Source: Rhodospirillaceae bacterium
GTDB taxonomy: Bacteria; Pseudomonadota; Alphaproteobacteria; UBA828
NCBI GenBank assembly: GCA_018666805.1
Contig: JABIXB010000208.1
Location: 1-39,399, forward strand
Direction: 5' to 3'
Length of the DNA: 39,399 nucleotides
The stretch's first letter is position 1. Every line of letters starts with the position of its first letter. The position numbers were made by a program, and so were the translations under genes. Shown piece after piece: positions 9,130 through 17,195 of this stretch. The notes under the pieces were generated by a model. It saw only the letters and a list, made by a program, of their open reading frames with translations, searched no databases and was not told the origin of the DNA.

Positions 9130-10587
9130 ATGGCCAATCCGGCAGAGGACAGCCCAGGAGGGGCGTTAAGCGAGGCGAATAAACAGCCGCGCTATGTGCG
9201 GCGCAAGAAAATTCACCCCAAGCTCGCCTTCGGGCGATACAGAATTATCAAGTGGAGTGCGTTGATCGCGCTTCTGGCGTTCTACTATCTCATTCCGTGG
9301 CTGCGCTGGGACCGCGGGCTGAACACGCCGGACCAGGCCATCTTGGTCGATATCCCGGCGCGCAAATTCTATTTCTTCTTCATCGAGCTATGGCCGCAGG
9401 AAATCTATTACTGGACCGGCCTCCTCATCCTGGCCGCCGTCGGCCTGTTTTTCGTCACCAGCATCGCCGGGCGGGTGTGGTGCGGCTATGCCTGCCCGCA
9501 GACCGTCTGGACCGATCTTTTCATTTATGTCGAACGTCTGTTCGAGGGCGACCGCAATGCCCGTATCCGGCTCGACAAGGCGCGCTGGGGGATCGGTAAA
9601 ATCCTGCGCAAGCTGGGCAAGCATCTGGTGTGGATCTTGATCGGTATCGTCACCGGCGGCGCCTGGGTATTTTATTTTGTCGATGCGCCGACACTGGCGC
9701 GCGAACTGCTCGCCTTCGAGGCGCCGTCTTCGGCCTATCTCACGATCGCTTTCCTCACCGCGACAACATATGTCATGGCCGGGTGGGCGCGCGAGCAGGT
9801 GTGCACCTATATGTGCCCCTATGCACGTTTCCAATCGGCGATGTTCGATGAGGATACGCTGCTCGTCACCTACCGCGACGAACTTGGCGAGCCACGCGGC
9901 TCGCACAAAAAGGACGCCAGTTGGGATGCGCGCGGGCGCTGTGTCGATTGCAATCAGTGTGTCGCGGTTTGCCCGACCGGCATCGATATCCGCGACGGGC
10001 AGCAGCTCGAATGCATCAATTGCGCGCTTTGCGTCGATGCCTGCAACAGCATCATGGACCGCGTCGGCCAGCCACGCGGCCTGATCCGCTACGATACCCA
10101 ACGCAATTTGGAGGCGCGCGAAACCGGCGCTGATACGCGGGCGCGGATTATTCGCCCGCGCACCGTCACCTATGCCGCTATTCTGGTTGTGCTGATGGCG
10201 ATTATGGTGGTTTCGCTCTGGACCCGCTCCACCCTCGAGGTCAATGTGCTGCGCGACCGCAATCCGCTCTTCACATTGCTGTCGGACGGCAGCGTGCGCA
10301 ACGGCTATACTTATAAAGTGCTCAATAAATCGCACGATTCCCTCAGCCTGACATTGCGCGCCGAGGGTATTCCCGGCGCCACCCTTCGGGTGCTCGGGAC
10401 GGAAGCGGAGGAAACCGAGGTGATGATCAGCGCGCGGCCGGATCAGGTGGAGAGTTTCCGCATCTTTGTGCATGCGCCACTGCGTGCGCTTGAGGGCGGC
10501 TCCAACGATCTCAGATTTCTGCTGATGAATTCGGCCGGCGAGTCTATCGATATAGCCGGCACGGCCTTTGTGGGGCCGGACAAATGA
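9130..10587 (+). CDS. ccoG: Cytochrome oxidase assembly ferredoxin CcoG (FixG/RdxA family)
   Basis: 485-aa polytopic protein with two [4Fe-4S] ferredoxin-like motifs, proposed to be a cupric reductase supplying Cu(I) for CuB assembly in CcoN. TM helices surround the cysteine motifs CGYACPQTVW and CTYMCPYARF. The cytoplasmic ferredoxin domain has CVDCNQCVAVCPTGIDI followed by CINCALCVDACN. The C-terminal third is an Ig-like periplasmic domain after a TM helix. FQSAMFDEDTL and GQPRGLIRYD are typical of CcoG. It begins 6 bases after ccoP and overlaps ccoH by 4 bases (ATGA). Confidence 0.96.
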   Translation: MANPAEDSPGGALSEANKQPRYVRRKKIHPKLAFGRYRIIKWSALIALLAFYYLIPWLRWDRGLNTPDQAILVDIPARKFYFFFIELWPQEIYYWTGLLILAAVGLFFVTSIAGRVWCGYACPQTVWTDLFIYVERLFEGDRNARIRLDKARWGIGKILRKLGKHLVWILIGIVTGGAWVFYFVDAPTLARELLAFEAPSSAYLTIAFLTATTYVMAGWAREQVCTYMCPYARFQSAMFDEDTLLVTYRDELGEPRGSHKKDASWDARGRCVDCNQCVAVCPTGIDIRDGQQLECINCALCVDACNSIMDRVGQPRGLIRYDTQRNLEARETGADTRARIIRPRTVTYAAILVVLMAIMVVSLWTRSTLEVNVLRDRNPLFTLLSDGSVRNGYTYKVLNKSHDSLSLTLRAEGIPGATLRVLGTEAEETEVMISARPDQVESFRIFVHAPLRALEGGSNDLRFLLMNSAGESIDIAGTAFVGPDK

Positions 10588-11078
10588 GCGCCGCGCGCAC
10601 AGAGGGCCGTCGGCGCAGCAATTGGATTCCATGGACCTTCGTTGCCGGCTTTGGCGTGATCATAATCGCCAACACCATATTGGCGGTGTTTGCCCTCGGC
10701 TCCTTCTCCGGCATCGAGACCGAACATGCCTACAAAACCGGGCTCGCCTATAACGACGTGCTGGCGGCGCGCGAGGCACAGGCGGCGCGCGGGTGGCGGC
10801 ATGAAATGATCTATGTGCCGGAGGCGGGTGAAACCGGGCGCATTGAGATAACCTTGACGGGCGCCGGCGGTGAGGCATTGCAGGGATTGACGGTGGTGGC
10901 GCAAATAGGCCGCCCGGCGCATGAAGGCGAGGACCGCGAAATCGTGCTGGCGACGGCCGGCGGCGGTACCTATTCCGCCGCGCTTGCCTTGCCGTTGAAA
11001 GGGCAATGGCAGGCCGACATCAGCGCCAGCGGCATTGGCGCGCCGTACCATATCCGCGAGCGTTTCTGGGTGCGTTGA
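10584..11078 (+). CDS. ccoH: Cytochrome oxidase assembly protein CcoH (FixH family)
   Basis: 164 aa, one N-terminal TM helix (about 13-36) followed by a periplasmic beta-rich domain. This is the FixH/CcoH layout; members associate with CcoN and early assembly intermediates. ETEHAYKTGLAYND is the most characteristic stretch. The start overlaps the ccoG stop (ATGA) and the end overlaps the ccoI start (TGATG), so expression is probably coupled in both directions. Sequence conservation in this family is low, so the call rests on position and layout as well as motifs. Confidence 0.93.
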   Translation: MSAARTEGRRRSNWIPWTFVAGFGVIIIANTILAVFALGSFSGIETEHAYKTGLAYNDVLAAREAQAARGWRHEMIYVPEAGETGRIEITLTGAGGEALQGLTVVAQIGRPAHEGEDREIVLATAGGGTYSAALALPLKGQWQADISASGIGAPYHIRERFWVR

Positions 11079-13429
11079 TGGATATGAGCCGCACCGCCTG
11101 CGCCCATTGCGGGTTACCGGTTGCCGGTGCGGATTATTGCTGCGCCGGGTGCGAGGGTGCGGCCAGCCTGTTACGCGGCCTCGGGTTGGAGCGCTATTAC
11201 GAGCTGCGCGAAATCGACCCGGCGGTGCGCCCCTTAAAACCGGAGGACGCGCCGGCGGCACAAGACCTTGCCGCCTTTGTCCGCGAGGTGGGCGACGGCA
11301 AACAGCGCCTCGATTTGATGGTCGACGGCCTGCATTGCGCCGCCTGCGTGTGGTTGATCGAGAGCGTGCTCACACGGGAGGCCGATATTGTCTCGGCCCG
11401 GGTCAATCTTTCGACCCGCCGCTTGGCGCTGGTGTGGCGCGGCGACGCCGGCGACGCCGGGCGCTATCTCGCCGCGCTTGAGCGTCTCGGTTATCAATTC
11501 ATGCCGTTCGATGCGGCCAAGCTCGAGACGCGCGAGCGCCAGGAAGAACGCATGCTGCTGCGCGCCCTCGCCGTTGCCGGTTTCGCCGCCGGCAATGTGA
11601 TGCTGCTCTCGGTCGCCGTGTGGGCCGGCGCGTTCGAGGATATGGGCGATGCGACGCGCGGCCTGTTGCATTGGATCTCGGCCCTGATCGCGGTGCCGGC
11701 AATCGCCTATGCCGGGCGGCCGTTCTTCGCCGCGCTGCCGGCTTTCTTTGCCCGCCGGCGGGTGACGATGGATTTACCGATCTCGCTTGCCATCATCCTC
11801 ACCCTCGCCATGAGCCTGTTCGAGGCGGCGCGCGGCGGTGCGCATGTCTATTTTGATTCCGCCTGTGCCTTGTTGTTTTTTCTTCTCGTTGGGCGCTATC
11901 TCGACCGCCGCGCGCGCGGCCAGGCGCGCTCCGCCGTCGCCCATCTGCTGGCACTTGGCGCCAGCGCGGTGACGATATTGGAAAACGGCCTGCGCCGCCT
12001 GGCGCCGCTCGACAGCGTGCGTCCGGGCATGACGGTTTTGGTCGCGGCGGGCGAGCGCATCGCCGTCGATGGTCATGTGTCGGAGGGCAGATCCGAGCTT
12101 GATTCGAGCCTCATTACCGGCGAGGCCCTGCCGCGCGCGGTCGCGCCAGCGAGCCCGGTCTTCGCCGGCATGGTGAATTTGACTGCGCCGCTCCGTCTCA
12201 AGGCCGATGCGGTTGGTGAGCACACGCTGCTCGCCGAGATCGTCCGCCTGATGGAAGCGGCGGAGCAGGGGCGGGCGCGCTTTGTCGCCCTGGCCGACCG
12301 CGTTGCCCGGCTCTATGCCCCGGCGGTACATGGTCTGGCGCTCGCGACCTTCCTCGGCTGGCTGATTATCGCCGCGGCGGAATGGCAGACGGCGCTCTTG
12401 AACGCCGTGGCGGTATTGATCGTCACCTGCCCGTGCGCGCTCGGCCTCGCCGTGCCGATGGTTCAGGTGATTGCCGCCGGGCGTTTGCTTAGGCGCGGCA
12501 TCTTCCTCAAATCGGCAACCGCGCTCGAGCGCTTGGCCGATGTCAATATGGTGGTGTTCGACAAAACCGGAACCCTCACCCTGGGCAAACTTCGCCTGTT
12601 GCCGGGCGCGGCGTCGGAGCATGATGTGCGGCGCGCGGCCTCGCTCGCCGCGGCAAGCCGACACCCCTTGGCCCGGGCGCTCTCAGCCGCGGCGCCGGAT
12701 GCGGTGGTGGCGGATGGGGTCGAGGAAATCGCCGGGCAGGGATTGCGCGCGACCATTGATGGCGAGGAATGGCGGCTTGGTAACCGCACATGGTGTGGTG
12801 TTGCGGACGCGGAGGCGGACAGCGCGCCTGATCCCGAATTGTGGCTTCAGGGTGGCGGCGCGGCATTGTGCTTTCGCTTCGCCGACGAATTGCGGCCCGA
12901 CGCGATTGAAATTTTGGCCGCGCTTAAAGAACGCGGCATAGCGCTGGCGCTGCTCTCGGGAGATCATAAGGCAGCGGTTGGCGATGTTGCCCGGCGCCTC
13001 GGCATCGATCAGTGGCAAGCAGAGTGCAGTCCGGCCGATAAGGCGGCGCGTCTGGCTGAGCTCGCTGGCGCGGGGCGCAAGGTGTTGATGGTCGGCGATG
13101 GCCTCAACGACGCGCCGGCCCTGGCGGCGGCGCATGTCTCGGCTTCCCCGGCGAGCGCCGCCGAGGTTAGCCAGATGGCGGCCGATGCGGTGTTTCAAGG
13201 TGCCCGCCTGCAGCCGGTGATAGAGCTTCTCGATGTGGCTGAGCGCGCCGACCGGCTGGTCAAGCAGAATTTCGCCTTCGCCTTTTCCTATAATGCGGTG
13301 ACGGTGCCGCTCGCCATGCTCGGTTTTGTGACGCCCTTGATCGCGGCGGCGGCGATGTCGTGCTCCTCCCTGCTGGTGATCGCCAATGCGCTGCGCCTCT
13401 CGCGCGCCGCCGGGCGGGCAAGCGCATGA
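11078..13429 (+). CDS. ccoI: Copper-exporting P1B-type ATPase CcoI (FixI)
   Basis: Pumps copper out of the cytoplasm for cbb3 oxidase assembly. 783 aa. The N-terminus has a cysteine-rich segment CAHCG and CCAGCEG, then a heavy-metal-associated domain with GLHCAACVW. Membrane helices frame the CPC metal site in TCPCALGLAVP (Cys451-Pro-Cys453). The P-domain has DKTGTLT (Asp495 phosphorylated), and the hinge has VGDGLNDAPAL at about 671-681. The second histidine of the N-domain is represented by ASRHPLARAL. ATG 11078 overlaps the ccoH stop; a second in-frame ATG two codons later is possible. The extra N-terminal cysteine cluster is normal for CcoI/FixI and distinguishes it from CopA. Confidence 0.96.
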   Translation: MDMSRTACAHCGLPVAGADYCCAGCEGAASLLRGLGLERYYELREIDPAVRPLKPEDAPAAQDLAAFVREVGDGKQRLDLMVDGLHCAACVWLIESVLTREADIVSARVNLSTRRLALVWRGDAGDAGRYLAALERLGYQFMPFDAAKLETRERQEERMLLRALAVAGFAAGNVMLLSVAVWAGAFEDMGDATRGLLHWISALIAVPAIAYAGRPFFAALPAFFARRRVTMDLPISLAIILTLAMSLFEAARGGAHVYFDSACALLFFLLVGRYLDRRARGQARSAVAHLLALGASAVTILENGLRRLAPLDSVRPGMTVLVAAGERIAVDGHVSEGRSELDSSLITGEALPRAVAPASPVFAGMVNLTAPLRLKADAVGEHTLLAEIVRLMEAAEQGRARFVALADRVARLYAPAVHGLALATFLGWLIIAAAEWQTALLNAVAVLIVTCPCALGLAVPMVQVIAAGRLLRRGIFLKSATALERLADVNMVVFDKTGTLTLGKLRLLPGAASEHDVRRAASLAAASRHPLARALSAAAPDAVVADGVEEIAGQGLRATIDGEEWRLGNRTWCGVADAEADSAPDPELWLQGGGAALCFRFADELRPDAIEILAALKERGIALALLSGDHKAAVGDVARRLGIDQWQAECSPADKAARLAELAGAGRKVLMVGDGLNDAPALAAAHVSASPASAAEVSQMAADAVFQGARLQPVIELLDVAERADRLVKQNFAFAFSYNAVTVPLAMLGFVTPLIAAAAMSCSSLLVIANALRLSRAAGRASA

Positions 13430-13626
13430 CGATCCTGCTCTATCTCATTCCCGCCGCTCTGCTGCTCGGCCTCTTGGGGCTGGGCGCTTTTCTGTGGGCG
13501 CAGCGCTCTGGCCAGTTCGATGATTTGGAAGGTGCGGCGCACAGAATCCTATTCGACGATGCCGATAATCCGGATGAACAAAAAACCGGAGCCGGCAAAA
13601 ACAGCGAGGCTTCCGATGACGGATAA
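13426..13626 (+). CDS. ccoS: cbb3 oxidase maturation protein CcoS (FixS)
   Basis: 66 aa, one TM helix (about 4-24), then the family signature FLWAQRSGQFDDLEG and RILFDD. CcoS is needed for incorporation of the heme and copper cofactors into CcoN in Rhodobacter. It starts within the ccoI stop (ATGA) and its last 11 bases overlap the next gene. The acidic, lysine-containing C-terminal tail is variable in the family. Confidence 0.93.
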   Translation: MTILLYLIPAALLLGLLGLGAFLWAQRSGQFDDLEGAAHRILFDDADNPDEQKTGAGKNSEASDDG

Positions 13627-14410
13627 TTCATATGGCGCGCCTGGCGCGCCTCCCTTACCGACGATCAGTTTCGACAGTCCGTGGATGTGGCTCGCCAGCG
13701 GCTGGCAGGATTTGTGGCGCGCACCGGGTGTCAGCCTCGCTTATGGCGCGTTTTTTGCCGCAGTCGGCTGCCTCCTTACGGTCGGCCTTTATATGCTCGG
13801 CGCGTGGTATGCGGTGCTGCCGCTGGCGGCGGGATTTATGCTGCTCGGACCATTGATGGCGGTCGGCCTCTATGAAATCAGCCGCCGCCACGCGGCTGGC
13901 GAGACGGTCAACGTGGTGGGCGCACTCGCCGCCTGGCGCCGCAATCCCTCGGCGATCTTCTTTTCCGGTCTTGGCCTGGCGCTGGTTTTTCTCCTTTGGA
14001 TCCGCATTGCGACCCTGCTTTTCGCCGTGTTCTACGGCACGAGGGATTTCCAAATCGGCAGTTTTATTGCCGAGCGTTTTTTTGCTGCCGACACGATCAT
14101 TTTCCTCGCACTCGGCTTCGGCATTGGCGGCGTGCTGGCGACGATTGTCTTTTCAGTCACGGCGATCACCTTTCCGATGATCGTCGACAAGCGCTGCGCC
14201 GCGATCGAGGCGGGTGTGATGAGCGTCCGCGTGGTGGCGCATAATTGGCGCGTGCTTAGTCTCTGGGCAGCCTTGATCACGGTGTTTTCCGTTGCCGGGC
14301 TGGCCTGTTTTTTTGTCGGGTTGATCGTTGTCCTGCCGCTGGTCGGCCATGCCAGCTGGCACGCCTACCGCGAACTGACCGGAGCCGACCGAGGAGCGGA
14401 GAATGAGTGA
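13616..14410 (+). CDS. DUF2189 polytopic membrane protein
   Basis: 264 aa with about six TM helices. The segment ISFDSPWMWLASGWQDLWRAPG and later LLGPLMAVGLYEISRR match the DUF2189 family, often found near respiratory oxidase genes in alphaproteobacteria; its biochemical role is not known. ATG 13616 lies inside ccoS (11-base overlap), and the end overlaps the methyltransferase gene by 8 bases, so it belongs to the cco transcription unit. I reject longer upstream starts because they would read through the ccoS coding region without hydrophobic or conserved content. Confidence 0.85.
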   Translation: MTDNSYGAPGAPPLPTISFDSPWMWLASGWQDLWRAPGVSLAYGAFFAAVGCLLTVGLYMLGAWYAVLPLAAGFMLLGPLMAVGLYEISRRHAAGETVNVVGALAAWRRNPSAIFFSGLGLALVFLLWIRIATLLFAVFYGTRDFQIGSFIAERFFAADTIIFLALGFGIGGVLATIVFSVTAITFPMIVDKRCAAIEAGVMSVRVVAHNWRVLSLWAALITVFSVAGLACFFVGLIVVLPLVGHASWHAYRELTGADRGAENE

Positions 14411-15239
14411 ATATGAGGATGCGGTCGCCGCGCATTACGGCGCGCAAGACCTGCTGCAACAAATCGATGCCGGATTGACGGCGGCCGGCGCAGACCTGAA
14501 TCACCTCACGCTCAAGGATCTGGCGCCGGTCGATGAGTTTCATATCGGTGGGCGCGAGGCGACGGAATATGCGGTTTCCAAAATGTCGCTCAGCGCTGGC
14601 GACCAGGTGCTTGATGTCGGCTGCGGCCTCGGTGGTGCGGCGCGTTATGTTGCGGCGGAAATTGGCTGTTCTGTCGCCGGCATCGATTTAACGCCCGAAT
14701 ATATCGAGGTGGCGGAGGTGTTGACGGCGCGCCTTGATCTCAGCGCAGCGCTGCGCCTGGAAACGGCAAGCGCACTCGACATGCCGTTTGCGGACAATGC
14801 GTTCGACGCGGCCTATAGCTTTCATGTCGCCATGAATATTCGTGACCGCGCCGGGCTCTACCGCGAAATCGCGCGCGTGATGCGCCCGGGCGGCACGCTC
14901 CTCATCTATGATGTGATGAAGACCGGGGCGGAGGATATCGTCTTTCCCGTGCCGTGGTCGGAGACGGCGGAAACCAGCTTTCTCACCAGCCCGGAGGAGA
15001 CGAAATCCTTGCTCGAAGAGGCGGGTTTCTCCGTCGATGAAGTCGAGCAACGGCGCGAATTCGCAATACAGTTTTTTCGCCGGCGGCTCGGCGGCAATAC
15101 AAGCGACGGCCCGCCGCCGCCGCCGCCTCTAAGCCTCCATCTGGTGATGGGCGAGACCTGGCGTGAGAAATTCAAGAATACCCTGGAAAACACCGAGGCC
15201 GGGCGCATTGCGCCGGTGCAAATGATCGCCCGCCGCTGA
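14403..15239 (+). CDS. Class I SAM-dependent methyltransferase (UbiE/sarcosine-DMG methyltransferase-like)
   Basis: 278 aa. Motif I is VLDVGCGLGGAARYVA, followed by VAGIDLTPEYI, the post-I region ASALDMPFADNAFDAAYSFH, and IARVMRPGGTLLIYDV. This is the methyltransferase-11 fold seen in UbiE and in glycine/sarcosine N-methyltransferases; the substrate cannot be read from sequence. An unusual run of six prolines (coding bases 15111-15128) sits near the C-terminus in a low-complexity loop. It overlaps the DUF2189 gene by 8 bases and is the last gene of the cco run. Its membership in the oxidase operon is inferred from overlap and strand. Confidence 0.85.
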   Translation: MSEYEDAVAAHYGAQDLLQQIDAGLTAAGADLNHLTLKDLAPVDEFHIGGREATEYAVSKMSLSAGDQVLDVGCGLGGAARYVAAEIGCSVAGIDLTPEYIEVAEVLTARLDLSAALRLETASALDMPFADNAFDAAYSFHVAMNIRDRAGLYREIARVMRPGGTLLIYDVMKTGAEDIVFPVPWSETAETSFLTSPEETKSLLEEAGFSVDEVEQRREFAIQFFRRRLGGNTSDGPPPPPPLSLHLVMGETWREKFKNTLENTEAGRIAPVQMIARR

Positions 15240-15250
15240 TTTTTCGGCCC

Positions 15251-15280
15251 CTTTCGCGTCGCGGTATTTTTGCGCGAAAG
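15251..15280 (+). terminator. Possible hairpin at the end of the cco operon
   Basis: CTTTCGCG (15251-15258) pairs perfectly with CGCGAAAG (15273-15280) across a 14-base loop, 12 bases after the methyltransferase stop. There is no U-tract directly after the stem, so this is at best a weak or Rho-assisted terminator. It separates the respiratory block from the catabolic block. Confidence 0.35.
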
Positions 15281-15314
15281 AGATTCGATTTCCGCGCTTT
15301 TTCGTGGCACCGTA

Positions 15315-15328
15315 CTTGTCCGGACAAG
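15315..15328. promoter_or_regulatory. Perfect palindrome, candidate operator of the catabolic gene set
   Basis: CTTGTCCGGACAAG is a 14-base perfect palindrome centred 33 bases before the ATG of the deaminase gene (15355). The TTGT...ACAA arms resemble sites of GntR-family repressors, which often control small-molecule catabolic operons. The regulator is not encoded in this window. No second copy was noticed. Confidence 0.45.
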
Positions 15329-15354
15329 AAAAAAACTCGGCGACGGAGACAGGG

Positions 15355-15825
15355 ATGGAAAAAACCGATTTTATGCAGCACGCGATCGACCTCTGCCAGC
15401 GCAAAATGGACGAGGGCGCCGGCGGCTATTGCGCCTCCCTGGTGGTCAAGGACGGCGAGGTGATCGGCGAAGGCTGGAATGACGTGATCAACAACAGCGA
15501 TCCGACCGGCCACTGCGAAATTCATGCACTCCGTGCGGCAGGTAAGAAATTAGGCACCTGGGACCTCTCGGGCTGCGATCTCTACACCACCTGGGAGCCC
15601 TGTCAAATGTGCGCCGGCGCGATCTGGTGGGCACGGATCGACCGGGTTTATTACGCCAATCTGCTGAGCGATGCGGAGCGCCTCGGCATGGATATCGGCG
15701 ATCTGCACCGCGAGGTCAGCGCGCCAACCCATGAACGCTCGCGGCCTTACGAAAGACTGATGGGCGAAGAAGCTTTCGCCGTCGTGAAGCGCTGGTTCGA
15801 TGCCACCAACCCGGAGGTGCACTGA
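15355..15825 (+). CDS. Guanine-deaminase-like nucleobase/nucleoside deaminase
   Basis: Zinc deaminase of the CMP/dCMP-deaminase fold, predicted to hydrolyse an exocyclic amino group of a nucleobase-like ring to release ammonia. 156 aa. The zinc and proton-shuttle site is HCE (His53, Glu55) with EPCQMC (Cys83, Cys86). The stretch EPCQMCAGAIWWAR is close to bacterial guanine deaminase (GuaD) and unlike cytidine deaminase. The residue between His and Glu is Cys rather than the usual Ala. ATG 15355 is chosen for its GGAGACAGGG ribosome-binding site; the upstream open frame crosses the palindrome. It is the first gene of the catabolic array. Substrate specificity is inferred only at family level. 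Confidence 0.85.
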   Translation: MEKTDFMQHAIDLCQRKMDEGAGGYCASLVVKDGEVIGEGWNDVINNSDPTGHCEIHALRAAGKKLGTWDLSGCDLYTTWEPCQMCAGAIWWARIDRVYYANLLSDAERLGMDIGDLHREVSAPTHERSRPYERLMGEEAFAVVKRWFDATNPEVH

Positions 15826-15965
15826 CCGGTTTAAAACCATTCAAAGTTGGCGTAGGCTTGGAACAGCCACAGATATCGCGGGTAACTGAAATATCACCAA
15901 GCGAAAAAAGAGGGTATGCGAACAAACCCCGGCTTATAAAAACGTTTAAACAGAGGAGATGGGAT

Positions 15966-17111
15966 ATGACTGCACGTAAAGCCGATAAGAAGCCTACATG
16001 GCGTCTCACGCGACGCAAATTCCTCAAGGGCTCGGCCGCCGCCGCTGCCCTCATTGCCGCCAGCAGCGCAACCAGGCGCGTTGCCTGGTCGGAAGAAAAC
16101 ACGCTGAGCTATCTGTGCTGGCCCGGCCATGGCGCGCCAGAGGTGGTGGAGCCGTTCGAGCAAGCCAATAATGTTAAGATCATCCCTAAGGAATATGTCG
16201 GCGGCGAAGCCATGATGGCGCTGATTAACCAGAGCGACCCCGGCACCTATGACGTGGTGCTGAGCGACCGCGAATATATTGTTATGATGCGCGATGCCGG
16301 TCTCATTGATGAGATGGATCCGAATGATTATGCATTCGATGATTTCTGGCCGGAATTTCAGAAAATGCCGGGCCACTGGCTGAACGGTAAGCTGTACTCA
16401 GTAGTGCTCGATTTCGGCTATCTCGGCGTCGTGCATAACACCGATGTGATCTCCGAGAAGGAAGCCTCATCCTATAAGGTTCTGTGGGATCCGAAGCTGA
16501 CCGGCAAAGTGGGTCAGTTCGATTGGTACCTGCCGAGCATGGGCAATCTCAGCCAATATAACGGCAACAAATCGCCGTTCGATATCGACGATGCCGCCTT
16601 TGCCAAGCTACGCGATACGGTGTTTTCACTGAAGCCGCAGGTGGCCGGCTATCACGGTATTCCCGATATCTTTAACGCGCTGAAAAATGGCGATGCATTG
16701 GCCTATCAGGGTATCGGCGATTGGATCACGATCCTGCTGTCAGCCGAAGGCTATCCGGTCACGACCACCATTCCGGACGAGGGTGGCATTCAGTGGACGG
16801 AATCGCTTTCACTGTCCACGGACGGTAAGAAGCAGGACCTGGCGAAGAAGTTCATCCAGTATCTCACCGCGCCGGAAGGCCAAGTGCGGGTCGCGTTGAA
16901 GTCTTCCTATTGGGGCTCCATTCCCAATAAGAAGGGCTGGACGCTGATGAACGATATCAAGCCGAACGAGGCCACTATTCTGCGCCATCGTTTCGATCAG
17001 CGGAACGTGATGGATGAATATGCCGACGGCAAAATCACGCTTCGTCAATTGCCTGAGCAACAGTCGATCGATGATTGGTCGGAAGTGTGGAACGAGTATA
17101 AGAATCTCTAG
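15966..17111 (+). CDS. Tat-exported ABC substrate-binding protein, PotD-like
   Basis: Periplasmic receptor of the importer encoded downstream. 381 aa. A twin-arginine signal, LTRRKFLKG at residues 14-22, precedes an alanine-rich hydrophobic stretch, so the protein is probably exported folded. The mature part begins near SEENTLSYLCWPGHG and matches the spermidine/putrescine (PotD/PotF) branch of solute-binding proteins; many members bind other compounds. ATG 15966 follows an AGAGGAG ribosome-binding site by about 8 bases; the open frame upstream lacks signal-peptide character. A strong hairpin after the stop should raise its mRNA level relative to the permeases. The ligand is unknown, but the neighbouring deaminases suggest a nitrogenous ring compound. 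Confidence 0.9.
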   Translation: MTARKADKKPTWRLTRRKFLKGSAAAAALIAASSATRRVAWSEENTLSYLCWPGHGAPEVVEPFEQANNVKIIPKEYVGGEAMMALINQSDPGTYDVVLSDREYIVMMRDAGLIDEMDPNDYAFDDFWPEFQKMPGHWLNGKLYSVVLDFGYLGVVHNTDVISEKEASSYKVLWDPKLTGKVGQFDWYLPSMGNLSQYNGNKSPFDIDDAAFAKLRDTVFSLKPQVAGYHGIPDIFNALKNGDALAYQGIGDWITILLSAEGYPVTTTIPDEGGIQWTESLSLSTDGKKQDLAKKFIQYLTAPEGQVRVALKSSYWGSIPNKKGWTLMNDIKPNEATILRHRFDQRNVMDEYADGKITLRQLPEQQSIDDWSEVWNEYKNL

Positions 17112-17120
17112 GCTGGAATT

Positions 17121-17160
17121 AACGGGCCGCCCCCCCAACGGGCGGCCCGTTTTCCTTTTT
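17121..17160 (+). terminator. Strong intrinsic terminator/attenuator after the binding-protein gene
   Basis: AACGGGCCGCCC (17121-17132) and GGGCGGCCCGTT (17140-17151) form a perfect 12-bp stem with a 7-base loop, followed by TTCCTTTTTTC. It lies 9 bases after the binding-protein stop and 45 bases before the permease ATG. Partial read-through would give more binding protein than membrane components, a common arrangement in ABC import operons. Confidence 0.88.
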
Positions 17161-17195
17161 TCTGCCACCATTCAGCGCTGATCGAATGCGCCTCC

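Noticed and set aside
9388-10632. A 414-codon minus-strand frame opposite ccoG
   Set aside because: The plus strand has all CcoG cysteine motifs; the antisense product shows no domain and begins inside ccoH.
15251-15280. Strong intrinsic terminator after the methyltransferase gene
   Set aside because: The 8-bp stem has a 14-base loop and no U-tract, so it is listed only as a weak possible hairpin.
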